A stretch of 17,176 nt of DNA from Treponema sp. (lineage in GTDB: Bacteria; Spirochaetota; Spirochaetia; Treponematales; Breznakiellaceae): positions 1 through 17,176 of the forward strand of contig WQZT01000007.1 in NCBI GenBank assembly GCA_009780595.1, written 5' to 3'. Each line of letters starts with the position of its first letter. Position 1 is the stretch's first letter. Below are positions 6,345 through 14,628 of the stretch, piece by piece. The notes under the pieces are model-generated. The model searched no databases, was not told the DNA's origin, and was given only the letters and a program-made list of their open reading frames with translations. The position numbers and the translations under genes were made by a program.

Positions 6345-7166
6345 TTATAAAAAGCTCTCCGCCTCCAGCGGGCGAATTGCAAAGGTGCGCTGTCTGCCTG
6401 AAACCGGATCGTCAAACGTAATGCGGCTGGCGCGGAGGGCAAGTGCGCCACTCTCAAGCGGGCAGCTGTCGAGCGCGCCGCCGTACAGGCTGTCGTTGAG
6501 GATGGGAAGCCCAATCCACGCGAGGTGGCAGCGTATTTGGTGGCGGAAGCCGCGCACGATTCTCAAGCGGAATGCGGTTACACCGCGGGCAAGTGGGCGG
6601 GCTTGCAGGACTTCGGTAACGTACTGCGCCGGTGCGCCGCTTGCGACTTTGTTGCTCGCGATTACGGGGCGCACGGCTTTCCTCCCCGGCCCGTAAGCTC
6701 TGAAGGCGCTCTGGATTATTTCGCCGTGCGGCGCAAACTCGCGCGGTGCAACTGTGCGCGGCAGAAACTCACACGGCGGGAAACCTGGCAGCGGTGTTGC
6801 GCCTTCCGCCGCCAGTGCGCTGTATTCCTTCAATACCGCGCCTTTTTCCTGCTGGGCAAGAAAATAATCCATCCCTGCGGCAGTCCGCGCAACCAACAGC
6901 AGCCCGTGCGTTTCATAATCGAGCCGGTGGAGCAAGCCGCCTTCGCCCGCCTGCCGCTCGGGCAGTGCTGCCGTTTCGGGAAACTTCGCCGCTGTTTCGG
7001 GAAACAGCGCGGCGCACCAAGCCGCAAGGCTGTCTGTTTCGGCGGAGCGGGGCAGGGGAGCGGAGTGCATTTTTGGCGGTTTGTACACGACCAAAAAATC
7101 TCGTTCCACCGCGAGTATCTGCGGGAGCGTATAATTATCTATCGAAAGAAAGTTCGTCGCCGCCAT
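6345..7166 (-). CDS. RluA-family pseudouridine synthase
   Basis: A 273-residue enzyme that isomerises uridine to pseudouridine in rRNA or tRNA. The catalytic motif is HRLDYETHGLLLVA with Asp83; the usual Ser of HRLD--TSG is His here. Other family marks are VVYKPPKMHSA near the N-terminus and RLRIVRGFRHQIRCHLAWIG with LNDSLYGG near the end. There is no S4 domain. Residues 55-67 hold a small duplication (FPETAAKFPETAA) that reflects a hairpin in the DNA at about 6986-7013. The gene starts three bases after the stop of the RluD-type gene and is the last of the operon. The modified site is unknown. Confidence 0.9.
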   Translation of the reverse strand: MAATNFLSIDNYTLPQILAVERDFLVVYKPPKMHSAPLPRSAETDSLAAWCAALFPETAAKFPETAALPERQAGEGGLLHRLDYETHGLLLVARTAAGMDYFLAQQEKGAVLKEYSALAAEGATPLPGFPPCEFLPRTVAPREFAPHGEIIQSAFRAYGPGRKAVRPVIASNKVASGAPAQYVTEVLQARPLARGVTAFRLRIVRGFRHQIRCHLAWIGLPILNDSLYGGALDSCPLESGALALRASRITFDDPVSGRQRTFAIRPLEAESFL

Positions 7167-7169
7167 AGC

Positions 7170-8150
7170 CTACAGCGGTTTGCCTTTGTTCAGGGCGCGA
7201 ATGATGGCGCGGAACCGGTCGGGCAACGGCGACGTGAACGTTACGGGGTTTTCCTGCCCGGGCAGTCTGTCCGGCAACATCAGGGAAAGGCTTTTGGCGT
7301 GGAGCATCAGCGGCGCTTTTTTGAAACGCGGATCGCTGTGCCCGTACAGCGGGTCGCCAAGAACGGGATGCCCCAAATGTTTGAGGTGAACTCTAATCTG
7401 GTGAGTTCTGCCGGTTTTTGGCCGCAGCAACAGCAGCGAATATCCCCCCCACGCACGGATTACCTTGTAGCTGGTAAAACTCGCGCGGCCTTCGGTGTCC
7501 GACACGGTGAAGATTTTCCGGTTGCTGCGGGAACGCACGATTTTTTTGTCAATGCTGCCGGACAGTTCGCGGGGGCAGCCGCGCACCAAAGCGGCGTAGG
7601 TTTTGCGAACGCTCCGCGCTTTGAATTGGTCGGCGAGAAACGCCAGCGCGCGTTCGTCCCACGCGGCAATTATCACGCCAGATGTGTCTTTGTCGAGGCG
7701 GTGGACAATGCCCGGCCTGAGCGAAGCGGTGTTCGGCGCGGCATCTGCGGCGAGCGGCGGAGCACAATCGGCAGCGTGCTGTTTGTGCTGTTCAAGCCGC
7801 CTGTACAACAGCGCATTTGCCAACGTGCCGCGCCGATTCCCCGCGCCGGGATGAACAACCATCCCCTGCGCCTTGTTGATTACTATCACCCGTTCATCTT
7901 CGTATAAAACTTCAAGCGGCAGATTTTCAGGTTCAAGGAAAACCGCCTCCGCCTCATCCCACGACAGCTCCAGCCGCTCGCCTCCTTTCAGGAGGCGGGA
8001 AACTTTCACCGCCTTGCCGTTGATCACGGCGTGCAAGCCGCGCGCCTTCACCTGAGAGCGCGAAAGTATTTTGAGGTATTCGGCAGCATAGCGGTCAAGC
8101 CGAAGTCCGGCAGGAACGGTTTCCTGTACAGTGCAGGAAAAAGACGGCAT
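7170..8150 (-). CDS. rluD: RluD-type pseudouridine synthase with S4 domain
   Basis: A 326-residue enzyme of the RluC/RluD group, expected to modify 23S rRNA. Residues about 14-65 form an S4 RNA-binding domain (LRLDRYAAEYLKILSRSQVK, then VINGKAVKVSRLLKGGERLEL). The catalytic block is GIVHRLDKDTSGVIIAA with Asp153. Downstream are VRKTYAALVRG, LRPKTGRTHQIRVHLKHLGH and PVLGDPLYGH, all standard. The start ATG overlaps the stop of the small membrane protein gene as TGATG. The symbol is given for the closest type; the precise uridine target is inferred from the family. Confidence 0.92.
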   Translation of the reverse strand: MPSFSCTVQETVPAGLRLDRYAAEYLKILSRSQVKARGLHAVINGKAVKVSRLLKGGERLELSWDEAEAVFLEPENLPLEVLYEDERVIVINKAQGMVVHPGAGNRRGTLANALLYRRLEQHKQHAADCAPPLAADAAPNTASLRPGIVHRLDKDTSGVIIAAWDERALAFLADQFKARSVRKTYAALVRGCPRELSGSIDKKIVRSRSNRKIFTVSDTEGRASFTSYKVIRAWGGYSLLLLRPKTGRTHQIRVHLKHLGHPVLGDPLYGHSDPRFKKAPLMLHAKSLSLMLPDRLPGQENPVTFTSPLPDRFRAIIRALNKGKPL

Positions 8151-8641
8151 CAGGGGGCTTCCGTTTCCGCGTTCGGCGGAGCGAACTCCCCATTCAGCGG
8201 CGTTCGGATAATTATCGGTGTTCCCGGCGCGAGCGCCTCAGCCTCCCGCGCCCGGCGTTTTCGTTTACTCATTTCGATACTGTAGTCAATGATAGCAACG
8301 GCAATCGAACTCATCGCCGTAATTCCAAGTATACGGAAGGTTTCTTCTTCGGTGTGCCCTATGCCGCCAGCGCTGGTAAAAGGCCAGGGTGCGTACCGCG
8401 CATCGCCATCATGTATACTAAGGCGGTACATGTCATAGCCCATATTGGCAAAAATGTACACAAAAGGAAACGCGCCAAACGCAACAATAGTGCCGCGCCG
8501 CAAATCCTTTGTCCACTGGGGAAATCCCGTCATGTCAAAATGGGCAGTTCCCGCCATCGAGGGATCAATCTCAGGTGTCTGCGCCGAAACACCTGCAAGC
8601 GGAATAATAAATAGAAGTAAAAAAACCGCGCGAACTTTCAT
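8150..8641 (-). CDS. Small exported/membrane protein of unknown function
   Basis: I do not recognise this 163-residue protein. It begins with a good signal peptide (MKVRAVFLLLFIIPLAGVSA, likely cut before QTPEID). Two hydrophobic segments follow, around IVAFGAFPFVYIFANMGYDM and ILGITAMSSIAVAIIDYSI, and then a basic patch SKRKRRAREAE. The mature N-terminal part and the acidic tail should lie on the periplasmic side only if the two later segments cross the membrane as a pair. It overlaps yggS by four bases (ATGA) and rluD by one base, so it is firmly part of the operon. No function can be assigned. Confidence 0.85.
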   Translation of the reverse strand: MKVRAVFLLLFIIPLAGVSAQTPEIDPSMAGTAHFDMTGFPQWTKDLRRGTIVAFGAFPFVYIFANMGYDMYRLSIHDGDARYAPWPFTSAGGIGHTEEETFRILGITAMSSIAVAIIDYSIEMSKRKRRAREAEALAPGTPIIIRTPLNGEFAPPNAETEAP

Positions 8642-9351
8642 GCTCCGCGTTCTCCAAAGAGGGCGGTTCCTATTCGTACCATTGTTGATCCTTCTTCTAT
8701 GGCGATTTCAAAATCACCTGACATTCCCATCGAAAGGCAACGCCAGCCGCCAGCAACCGGAAACCGCCGCGCCAGCCCGTCTCGTGCGGCGGCGAGATCA
8801 CGGAACGCCGCGCGAACCGCCGCAGTATCGTCAGTAAAGGGCGCCATTGTCATAAGCCCCGCAAGCGCAAGCCCGGGAAAAGCCATCGCCCGTTCGGCGG
8901 CGCGGAACAGGCTGTCGTGGGACTGAAAGCCCGCCTTCGTTTCCTCGCCAGTGCGATATTCCAACAATAACATTAAAGGGCGTTCCCACGCAATGGTCGA
9001 GTTTCCCAATGTGTCGATAAGCGATTCTCTGTCTACCGATTGAACACAGTCGAAAAGGGCGGCGGCGGCTTTTGCCTTGTTGCGTTGCAGCGAGCCGATA
9101 AGGTGCAGTTCGCTGCCGGCGCGGATGCCGCTGACACTGCCGTCCGCCGAAAACTTCGCCTCGGCTTCCTGCACGCGGCTTTCGCCGAACAGCCGGATTC
9201 CAGCGTCCCACGCCGCCTGCACATCCTGCGGGCTTTGAAACTTCGTTACTGCCATAAGTGATACTTCTTCGCGGGTGCGGCCGCAGCGGGCACACGCGGT
9301 GTGTATCCTTTCCTGTACCCGCTCGATGCGGGCGGCGATGCTATCTGCCAT
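8638..9351 (-). CDS. yggS: YggS/PLPBP-family pyridoxal phosphate homeostasis protein
   Basis: A PLP-binding, alanine-racemase-fold protein involved in vitamin B6 and amino acid homeostasis; family members have no firmly established enzymatic activity. The PLP lysine is in LMAVTKFQSP. Further family motifs are LFGESRVQEAEAKF, ELHLIGSLQRNKAK, GLMTMAPF, and LSMGMSGDFEIAIEEGSTMV, followed by RIGTALFGER. With the ATG at 9351 the protein has 237 residues. A TTG three codons upstream (9360) is also possible. GGAGG of the region lies 12 bases from the ATG but only 3 from the TTG, so neither start is ideal. It overlaps the end of rsmA. Confidence 0.93.
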   Translation of the reverse strand: MADSIAARIERVQERIHTACARCGRTREEVSLMAVTKFQSPQDVQAAWDAGIRLFGESRVQEAEAKFSADGSVSGIRAGSELHLIGSLQRNKAKAAAALFDCVQSVDRESLIDTLGNSTIAWERPLMLLLEYRTGEETKAGFQSHDSLFRAAERAMAFPGLALAGLMTMAPFTDDTAAVRAAFRDLAAARDGLARRFPVAGGWRCLSMGMSGDFEIAIEEGSTMVRIGTALFGERGA

Positions 9352-10249
9352 CGAAAACAATTTCCTCCAGAAAAGCCGCCAGTGCGGCGAACTCGTCTAT
9401 GCCCAGCGTTTCAGGGCGGCGCTCCGGGGCAAGTCCCGCGCGGCGCAGAGCTTCGAGAGCCGCATCCGTGCCGCTCATTTTTCCTTCTATTATAACCGAT
9501 GCGGCGAAGGCTGACAAAGTGTTTTTCACGGTTTTTCGGCGGGAGGAAAAAAGCCCACGCACCAGCGGGTAGAAAAGGCGGGGCAATGCGCGGCGGTCGG
9601 CGGGCAGCAGGTCGAGGCGCACGCCTTGCGAATCGACGTGGGGCGGCGGGTAAAACGCGGCGGGCTTTATCACCGCTAGCGGCGTAACGCGGTACACCGA
9701 CGAGCAAAGCACCGAAAAGCTTGAGTAGTCAGACGAACCTGGTTGAGCCGCCATACGCCGCGCAACTTCCCTCTGCACGGTTACCACCAAGCGCGTGAAA
9801 AACTGCCCCTTTTCGATAAAGTCCGCCAGCAGTGCCGCCGCGATGTTGTAGGGCAAATTCCCCGCGAGGAACAGTTCCTGCCCGTTCTCGGCAGCGGCGG
9901 CATTTCGCCACGTTTTCATTACATCGCCTTCGATAAGGCTGAATGCGCCGCTGGCAGAGCTTTCATCATCAACAAAAAACTCCCGCAGAGCTTTGACAAA
10001 GGCGGGATCGATCTCGAACGCCGTTACCCGCGCGTCTCGCTGTAAAAGCCCGGCGGTCATCGCGCCCAATCCCGGCCCAATCTCCCAAACGCGATCGCCT
10101 GGGCGCAGTTCGAGGGCATCGAGCAAACGGGCGCGTACGGCGGGGTTTATCAAAAAGTTCTGGCCGTGTTTTTTCCGCATCCCAAGTCCGCGCTGCTCGA
10201 GAAAGGCGCGCAACTCCTTCGGCGAATCGTAGTTAAGCAAATGCGGCAC
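9341..10249 (-). CDS. rsmA: 16S rRNA dimethyladenosine transferase RsmA/KsgA
   Basis: This enzyme dimethylates two adjacent adenosines near the 3' end of 16S rRNA using S-adenosylmethionine. The sequence shows MRKKHGQNFLINP, the SAM-binding motif VWEIGPGLGAMT, the acidic end of strand 2 (AFEIDPAFV) and the catalytic NLPYNIAAAL. The C-terminal helical domain follows. The open frame extends to 10318, but GTG at 10249 is the better start. It has AGGA six bases upstream, gives a 302-residue protein of normal length, and begins just before the expected NYDSPKELRAFL. It overlaps the 3' end of the comEC gene by 17 bases. Confidence 0.94.
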   Translation of the reverse strand: MPHLLNYDSPKELRAFLEQRGLGMRKKHGQNFLINPAVRARLLDALELRPGDRVWEIGPGLGAMTAGLLQRDARVTAFEIDPAFVKALREFFVDDESSASGAFSLIEGDVMKTWRNAAAAENGQELFLAGNLPYNIAAALLADFIEKGQFFTRLVVTVQREVARRMAAQPGSSDYSSFSVLCSSVYRVTPLAVIKPAAFYPPPHVDSQGVRLDLLPADRRALPRLFYPLVRGLFSSRRKTVKNTLSAFAASVIIEGKMSGTDAALEALRRAGLAPERRPETLGIDEFAALAAFLEEIVFDGR

Positions 10250-11816
10250 AGTTGTTCCTATATGTATCGTCCCGCTTTTTAATCGCAAGGACGGCGAGCC
10301 ACAGCGCGGCGGAAACAATCAGAACCGGAACGGGCTGTGAGAACGGTAAGGGCGGAACACGCGCCGCCAGAGAAACGGTCAACTCGATGGCGCGGTACAA
10401 AAGCGTCAGCGCACCGTCAAAAACGTTCCAGAGCGGCAACGGTAGCGGCGCAGAAGAAGCGACAAGCACGGCAAGCGCTGCCGCCATGAACAACGTGCAT
10501 AAAAACGCCGCCGCAAGCCCCGCGATAATCCCGATGGGGCGTAGCGATCCGAAGTAAAAAACGACAAGCGGCGCAGTGGCAATGAACGCCCCCAAAGAAG
10601 CCGCAAGCCCCTTCCCGAGAACCTCAGGCATCCGCCCCTGAAAAATGCTGTGGAACGCCCCGCCGAGCGTAACCATTCCCGCCAGCGCCGCATACGAAAG
10701 CATAAACGACAGTGAAAGCCCCGTTTCGCTCTGCGCGGTGAGCTGGATGATAAACGCCATACTCAAAATCGAAAGAACGTGCTTTTTCAACAGCGACCAC
10801 ACCGCGAACGTTCCGATGATGTACATTATCGCGGCGCGTACGAGCGATGGCTGAGGCCCGGCAAGAAACACGTACAGGATGATAAAAACCGCGCCGAATA
10901 AAGACGCAAGGCGCACACCGAGCGGGCGGCGGATGAAAAATGCGAGGATGCCGGAAATAACCGCCAGGTGCATGCCGGAAAGTGCCAGAATGTACGATGT
11001 GCCTGAGTTGAAAAACGCGGCGGAAAATTCCGTGTTCAGGTCGTCGCGCACCCCCAAGAGCAACGCCGAGGCAAGCGCCCCCCACACGGGTGCGCCGCTG
11101 CGCGGTTGGGCGCGGTTGGCGGAAAATGTGTCGAGGAGCGCCAGGCGAAAACCGGTGCGGAACTGTTCCAGCGGCGGCGCAGGTTTGACGATGTGAACGG
11201 ATGTTGCGCGGAACACCTGCCCGCGTACGCCCTGCGAAAGAGTGCCGTCAACGTAGATTTCGCTGCCCCTGCCAAACTCCCGCAGGCGGGGGATCGCGTC
11301 CGTCGGGAAAAACACGGCGAGCCTGCCGCTGGCGGAGGCGCGAAGGGCGCCTGAACCGGAACAGCCGCGAAGTTCCAGCGTGCCAAGCCCCGCCCCGCTC
11401 TGCAAGGCTCGCGGGTCTTCGCGCAAGATGCCCGAAACAGCACGCACCCGCTCGCCGCTTATCCCGGTGTGCGCCGCACCTGCAACGCTCTGCCGCGATG
11501 CAATGCCAAGCGCGAAGCCAACCGCCGCCGCAACGAGCAAAATGCCAATGCGGGCAGATAAATCGCTGCAGGCAGAAAAGCCGCCGCGCTTCGGCACGTT
11601 GGCGCGCACAGGCAAACTGCCGCCGGAAACGGCAGGGTAAAAGCGGATCGTTCTAAAGAAAGCGATGGCGGCGGTGAAAGCGAGCAAGGCGCCAAAGAGC
11701 ACAGGCAACCCGCCAACGGCGGTGAAACGAGGATAACCATAGTATGCCGCCGCCATTCCAAGAGCTGCAAAAATCACCGGGTGGGCTGAAGTATTCAACG
11801 CTGAACTATTCAACAT
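10233..11816 (-). CDS. comEC: ComEC/Rec2-type membrane channel protein
   Basis: A polytopic membrane protein of 527 residues, of the family that moves single-stranded DNA across the inner membrane in natural transformation. The N-terminus has two to three hydrophobic segments and an oligonucleotide-binding-like region (GILREDPRALQSG, SEIYVDGTLSQG, VFRATSVHIVKP). The competence core follows, with LLLGVRDDL, the hallmark SYILALSGMHLAVISG and many membrane helices to the end. The metallo-beta-lactamase domain that follows in full ComEC proteins is absent, and the gene stops 17 bases inside rsmA. Whether the organism is transformable cannot be told. A structural role of this short form in something else is possible. 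Confidence 0.88.
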   Translation of the reverse strand: MLNSSALNTSAHPVIFAALGMAAAYYGYPRFTAVGGLPVLFGALLAFTAAIAFFRTIRFYPAVSGGSLPVRANVPKRGGFSACSDLSARIGILLVAAAVGFALGIASRQSVAGAAHTGISGERVRAVSGILREDPRALQSGAGLGTLELRGCSGSGALRASASGRLAVFFPTDAIPRLREFGRGSEIYVDGTLSQGVRGQVFRATSVHIVKPAPPLEQFRTGFRLALLDTFSANRAQPRSGAPVWGALASALLLGVRDDLNTEFSAAFFNSGTSYILALSGMHLAVISGILAFFIRRPLGVRLASLFGAVFIILYVFLAGPQPSLVRAAIMYIIGTFAVWSLLKKHVLSILSMAFIIQLTAQSETGLSLSFMLSYAALAGMVTLGGAFHSIFQGRMPEVLGKGLAASLGAFIATAPLVVFYFGSLRPIGIIAGLAAAFLCTLFMAAALAVLVASSAPLPLPLWNVFDGALTLLYRAIELTVSLAARVPPLPFSQPVPVLIVSAALWLAVLAIKKRDDTYRNNCAAFA

Positions 11817-11825
11817 CGTTCTATT

Positions 11826-13001
11826 CTATGTAAAAGGATTGAGCGTGTCATCAGTATTTGTACTAATAGTGCTATTGTCGGCACTATTGCTATAACTACT
11901 ATCACTGTCGATGGGAGCGGGAGGATCGGGCGCAAGAAAGGCGGCGGTTATTCTGTCTGCTGCTTCCTGCATCTCCCGGAAAGGCTGTTCTTTTTCCTCA
12001 TCGGGGAGCAGCCCAAAAACCTCGCCCTGTATTTTGTTGCGGATTTCTATCGGCAGAGGATCTGCCTCAATGCGGAGGGTGGAACGGTTGGTCTGCTCAA
12101 GGTACCCCACCGAGCGCACCGTGCCGCTCATACTGATAGGCGTGTTTCCCAACGTAAACTGCACCTTCAGGCGCATATCACTCTGCCCGCGCCCGCCAAT
12201 CGTTATCGAGCAACCAGTATCCGAAAGGTCTTTCAGAAAGCACTTCACGCCCGGCTCGGTTTCGATTGTATTGGAAGATTCCTGGTCGTTCAATGCATAC
12301 AGAAAAGCCGGTTTATGCAACTTTACCCGGATCGATTTTCGCTTCTGAGTTCTAAAAAGAGAATTGGAGTGGGCGATTTGAATCGAAGGGATGCCGTGCG
12401 AAAAAACTTCGCCCTCAACCACAGAATCAAAAACGTACCCGGCATCGTCCTCCCTCCAAAAATAAACCGAAATCTTCGCGCCCTCCCACGAAATAACATC
12501 CGTAATTTTATCGTTTGAAGGGCGGACAACAGTTAAATGCGTCTGGTTTTTTTTGATCACCTCAGATTTGAAAACTCCGGCTCCCTGCTTGAAAATCCGC
12601 AGTGTCTGCCCATCGCTGATTTGCCGCGAGTTAGAGATACCGTTTTTTAAGCGGGGCGTTTCCATTTCGAGCTTTTTTCGGTACTTGTACAGCCGCGCAA
12701 GAAAACTCTCCTCTTCTTTGTTGCTGGCGGAAAAATCCCGGCTTTGCACTACCGAGCGGATGCAGATGTCGAGTTGTTTCTGCGACCAAAACAGCGTGGA
12801 CGGGCTTTCCAGTTTGCACTTCACCGCGAGTTTTCGCAAAAGTTCGATGTCCCTCAGCGAAAAACCGGAATCCTTACCGGCGGCGTAGAACTGCACCCAC
12901 ACCGAGCCGCCTAATCCTCCGGGCAACCCTGATTTTTTGAGAACAAAAGCCAGTATACAAAAACCGGCGACTATTGCTATAATAACCAGCGTTGCAAACA
13001 T
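11826..13001 (-). CDS. Membrane-anchored PilZ-domain protein (c-di-GMP receptor, flagellar-brake type)
   Basis: A cytoplasmic protein of about 391 residues, tethered by one N-terminal helix (FATLVIIAIVAGFCILAFVL). After a charged helical region (about 90-120), a YcgR-N-like barrel follows around LRIFKQGAG to VVEGEVFSHG. The PilZ domain then carries both c-di-GMP ligands: the RKSIR form of RxxxR and DLSDTG as DxSxxG. The C-terminus is a Ser/Asp/Asn-rich tail. It likely links c-di-GMP to motility or envelope behaviour. The ATG at 13001 is preferred because AGGA lies about nine bases upstream. The ATG at 13022 has GGG directly against it. It is the first gene of the seven-gene minus-strand operon. 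Confidence 0.88.
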   Translation of the reverse strand: MFATLVIIAIVAGFCILAFVLKKSGLPGGLGGSVWVQFYAAGKDSGFSLRDIELLRKLAVKCKLESPSTLFWSQKQLDICIRSVVQSRDFSASNKEEESFLARLYKYRKKLEMETPRLKNGISNSRQISDGQTLRIFKQGAGVFKSEVIKKNQTHLTVVRPSNDKITDVISWEGAKISVYFWREDDAGYVFDSVVEGEVFSHGIPSIQIAHSNSLFRTQKRKSIRVKLHKPAFLYALNDQESSNTIETEPGVKCFLKDLSDTGCSITIGGRGQSDMRLKVQFTLGNTPISMSGTVRSVGYLEQTNRSTLRIEADPLPIEIRNKIQGEVFGLLPDEEKEQPFREMQEAADRITAAFLAPDPPAPIDSDSSYSNSADNSTISTNTDDTLNPFT

Positions 13002-13044
13002 TCTCTGATTTCCTACGCGCATCCCTTTAGATGTAGTATATTAC

Positions 13045-13073
13045 AATATAATTGAGTTTGTAGCGAGTGTCAA
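13045..13073 (-). promoter_or_regulatory. Promoter of the pilZ-comEC-rsmA-yggS-rlu operon
   Basis: On the minus strand TTGACA (13068-13073) and TATATT (13045-13050) are separated by exactly 17 bases. Transcription would begin near 13038. No other promoter of similar quality is seen between the tightly packed genes down to 6345. On the plus strand the same stretch contains TATAAT (13047-13052), a possible -10 box for the divergent protease gene, though without a good -35. Confidence 0.75.
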
Positions 13074-13079
13074 AGGAAC

Positions 13080-13778
13080 GTGAGTTTACAAGCGAGTTTA
13101 TTTATGGAAGCTTTGATACTATACTTTGTCCTTTTCTTCCCCGCGATAACCACCGCGCCGTTTGTTGCCGCCGCCGATACGGTGCTCGTTCTTCCCTTTT
13201 CACCCGCCCGCGAACTCGGCCGTATGATCACGCATACGCTGCCGGGAATTGCCCTGCTGCTGTACATTATCTTTGGCAAAGATTTTCAAAAAGATACGAG
13301 TAAATCGTTGTGCAGAAAAAGCGCTCTGATACAAGCAGTGTTACCCGGCAAGCGGGATATTCTCCCGTTCGTGTGTGCACTGCCCGCACTTGTCGCTATT
13401 GGCGTGGGAGTTTCGCTCATGGTTTCGCATTTCGCCGCACTTCCGCCGCCGGTCAAAATCGAATGCCCGGCGAGTGTGGCAGGTTGGGCGGCGGTGGTTT
13501 TCGCGTGTCTGGGAACCGGATATATGGAAGAGATTTTTTTCCGTTACTACCTTTTGAGCAAAACTGAAACCCTCATTCAGCACGAACCGTCACGCGTGGT
13601 GTTTTCTGTCGTGCTGTTCACCGTTTCCCACATTGGCGATGGTCATTGGGGCATGGTAAACGCCGCACTTGCCGGCTTGCTCCTTGCGGTGCTGTTCCTG
13701 CGCTTTCGCTCCCTGCACGGCATTGCGCTGGCGCACGCGGGGTACAACGTCTTTGTTTACGCAATGGGAGCGCTGTAG
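13080..13778 (+). CDS. CPBP-family intramembrane metalloprotease
   Basis: A 232-residue membrane protein of the CPBP/Abi (Rce1-like) family, whose members are predicted glutamate-based intramembrane proteases. Several hydrophobic helices are visible. The catalytic motifs are TGYMEEIFFRYYLL (E150, E151, R155, matching EExxxR), TVSHIGDGHWG (H184) and ALAHAGYNV (H219). Substrates are unknown; in other bacteria relatives act in peptide maturation or bacteriocin self-immunity. The start is a GTG, with AAAGGA very close upstream. An ATG eight codons later (13104) has no ribosome binding site. It is divergent from the PilZ operon, about 78 bases apart. Confidence 0.87.
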   Translation: MSLQASLFMEALILYFVLFFPAITTAPFVAAADTVLVLPFSPARELGRMITHTLPGIALLLYIIFGKDFQKDTSKSLCRKSALIQAVLPGKRDILPFVCALPALVAIGVGVSLMVSHFAALPPPVKIECPASVAGWAAVVFACLGTGYMEEIFFRYYLLSKTETLIQHEPSRVVFSVVLFTVSHIGDGHWGMVNAALAGLLLAVLFLRFRSLHGIALAHAGYNVFVYAMGAL

Positions 13779-13806
13779 CGCAAGCGTTGCGCCCCCTTAC
13801 ACCCTC

Positions 13807-13835
13807 TTGCACTTCTTTGCATAAATGGCTATGAT
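13807..13835 (+). promoter_or_regulatory. Promoter of the tandem FKBP genes
   Basis: TTGCAC (13807-13812) and TATGAT (13830-13835) lie 17 bases apart. This places transcription start near 13842 and a leader of about 45 bases before the ATG at 13888. AGAGGAAG provides the ribosome binding site. Confidence 0.65.
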
Positions 13836-13887
13836 TTAAATCAATCCGTTTTTTCGGAATTTTTTATTGTAGAGAGGAAGTATAATC

Positions 13888-14616
13888 ATGAAGAAAATCG
13901 CTGTTGTTTCATTGAAAGGTTTGTTGCTCTCAGCGCTCCTGTGCGTTGCGCTGTTCTGTGCCGCGCTTTTTACGGCGTGCAATAAAGCCGAGCCCCCTGC
14001 GTCGGGTGCGCTGGACAAGGATACCAGTTACTCGTTTGGAATGCTCGTGGCTGCCCAGATGGGATTTGCCGGGATCAGCTTTGACTACAATGCCTTTATG
14101 GAAGGCTTCAGGGATTTTAACGAAGATCGCAACGTTCGCCTTACTCAAGAAGAGGCAATGGAAAAAGTTCTTGCCGCCCTTTCAAAGATTGAATCACAAG
14201 GCGAGGAAGAGCAAAATCGTCTTGCCGAAGTCAACCAGGAAGAAGGGAATGATTACCTGGAGGAAAACGCTCAGCGCCCCGGCGTTGTTACCACGGAGTC
14301 CGGTCTTCAGTACGAAGTGATCGTGCAGGGAAGCGGAGCGCGGCCTGGTGCAACGGACACGGTAAAGGTGCATTACCATGGAACGTATGTTGATGGAACG
14401 GTGTTTGACAGTTCGATTGAGCGCGGCGAGCCTGTGGAGTTCCCCGTGGGCGCGGTAATTCAAGGCTGGATCGAAGGCTTGCAGCTTATGAACATCGGAA
14501 GTACGTACCGTTTTGTCATTCCGGCTGACATTGCGTACGGCCCGCGAGGCATCGGCCCCATTCCCCCGAATAAGGTGCTCATTTTTAACGTTGAATTGAT
14601 TGATATTGTACGATAA
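13888..14616 (+). CDS. FKBP-type peptidyl-prolyl isomerase, lipoprotein
   Basis: A 242-residue Mip/FkpA-like prolyl isomerase that helps fold exported proteins. The signal peptide ends in the relaxed lipobox LFTAC (Cys31), so it should be lipid-anchored in the periplasm or at the surface. Residues about 45-125 are the helical dimerisation domain typical of Mip proteins (YSFGMLVAAQMGF, then NAFMEGFRDFNED). The FKBP domain (about 140-242) has VKVHYHGTYVDGTVFDSS, EFPVGAVIQGWIEGL, FVIPADIAYG and LIFNVELIDI. It keeps the pocket residues Tyr, Phe-Asp, Phe, Val-Ile, Trp, Tyr and Phe, so it is expected to be active. A paralogue follows 12 bases later. Confidence 0.93.
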   Translation: MKKIAVVSLKGLLLSALLCVALFCAALFTACNKAEPPASGALDKDTSYSFGMLVAAQMGFAGISFDYNAFMEGFRDFNEDRNVRLTQEEAMEKVLAALSKIESQGEEEQNRLAEVNQEEGNDYLEENAQRPGVVTTESGLQYEVIVQGSGARPGATDTVKVHYHGTYVDGTVFDSSIERGEPVEFPVGAVIQGWIEGLQLMNIGSTYRFVIPADIAYGPRGIGPIPPNKVLIFNVELIDIVR

Positions 14617-14628
14617 TAGAAGGGCGCA

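Noticed and set aside
6986..7013. Near-perfect hairpin inside the RluA-type gene as a regulatory element
   Set aside because: It is explained by a small internal duplication encoding FPETAA twice, within coding sequence; nothing else points to regulation.
6525..7907. 460-codon open frame on the plus strand across both pseudouridine synthase genes
   Set aside because: It crosses the junction of two real genes on the opposite strand, and its composition is that of an antisense frame. No motif is visible.
13778..13792. Hairpin GCGCAA-GCG-TTGCGC after the protease gene as a terminator
   Set aside because: It has a short stem followed by C-rich sequence and no T-run, so termination cannot be supported.
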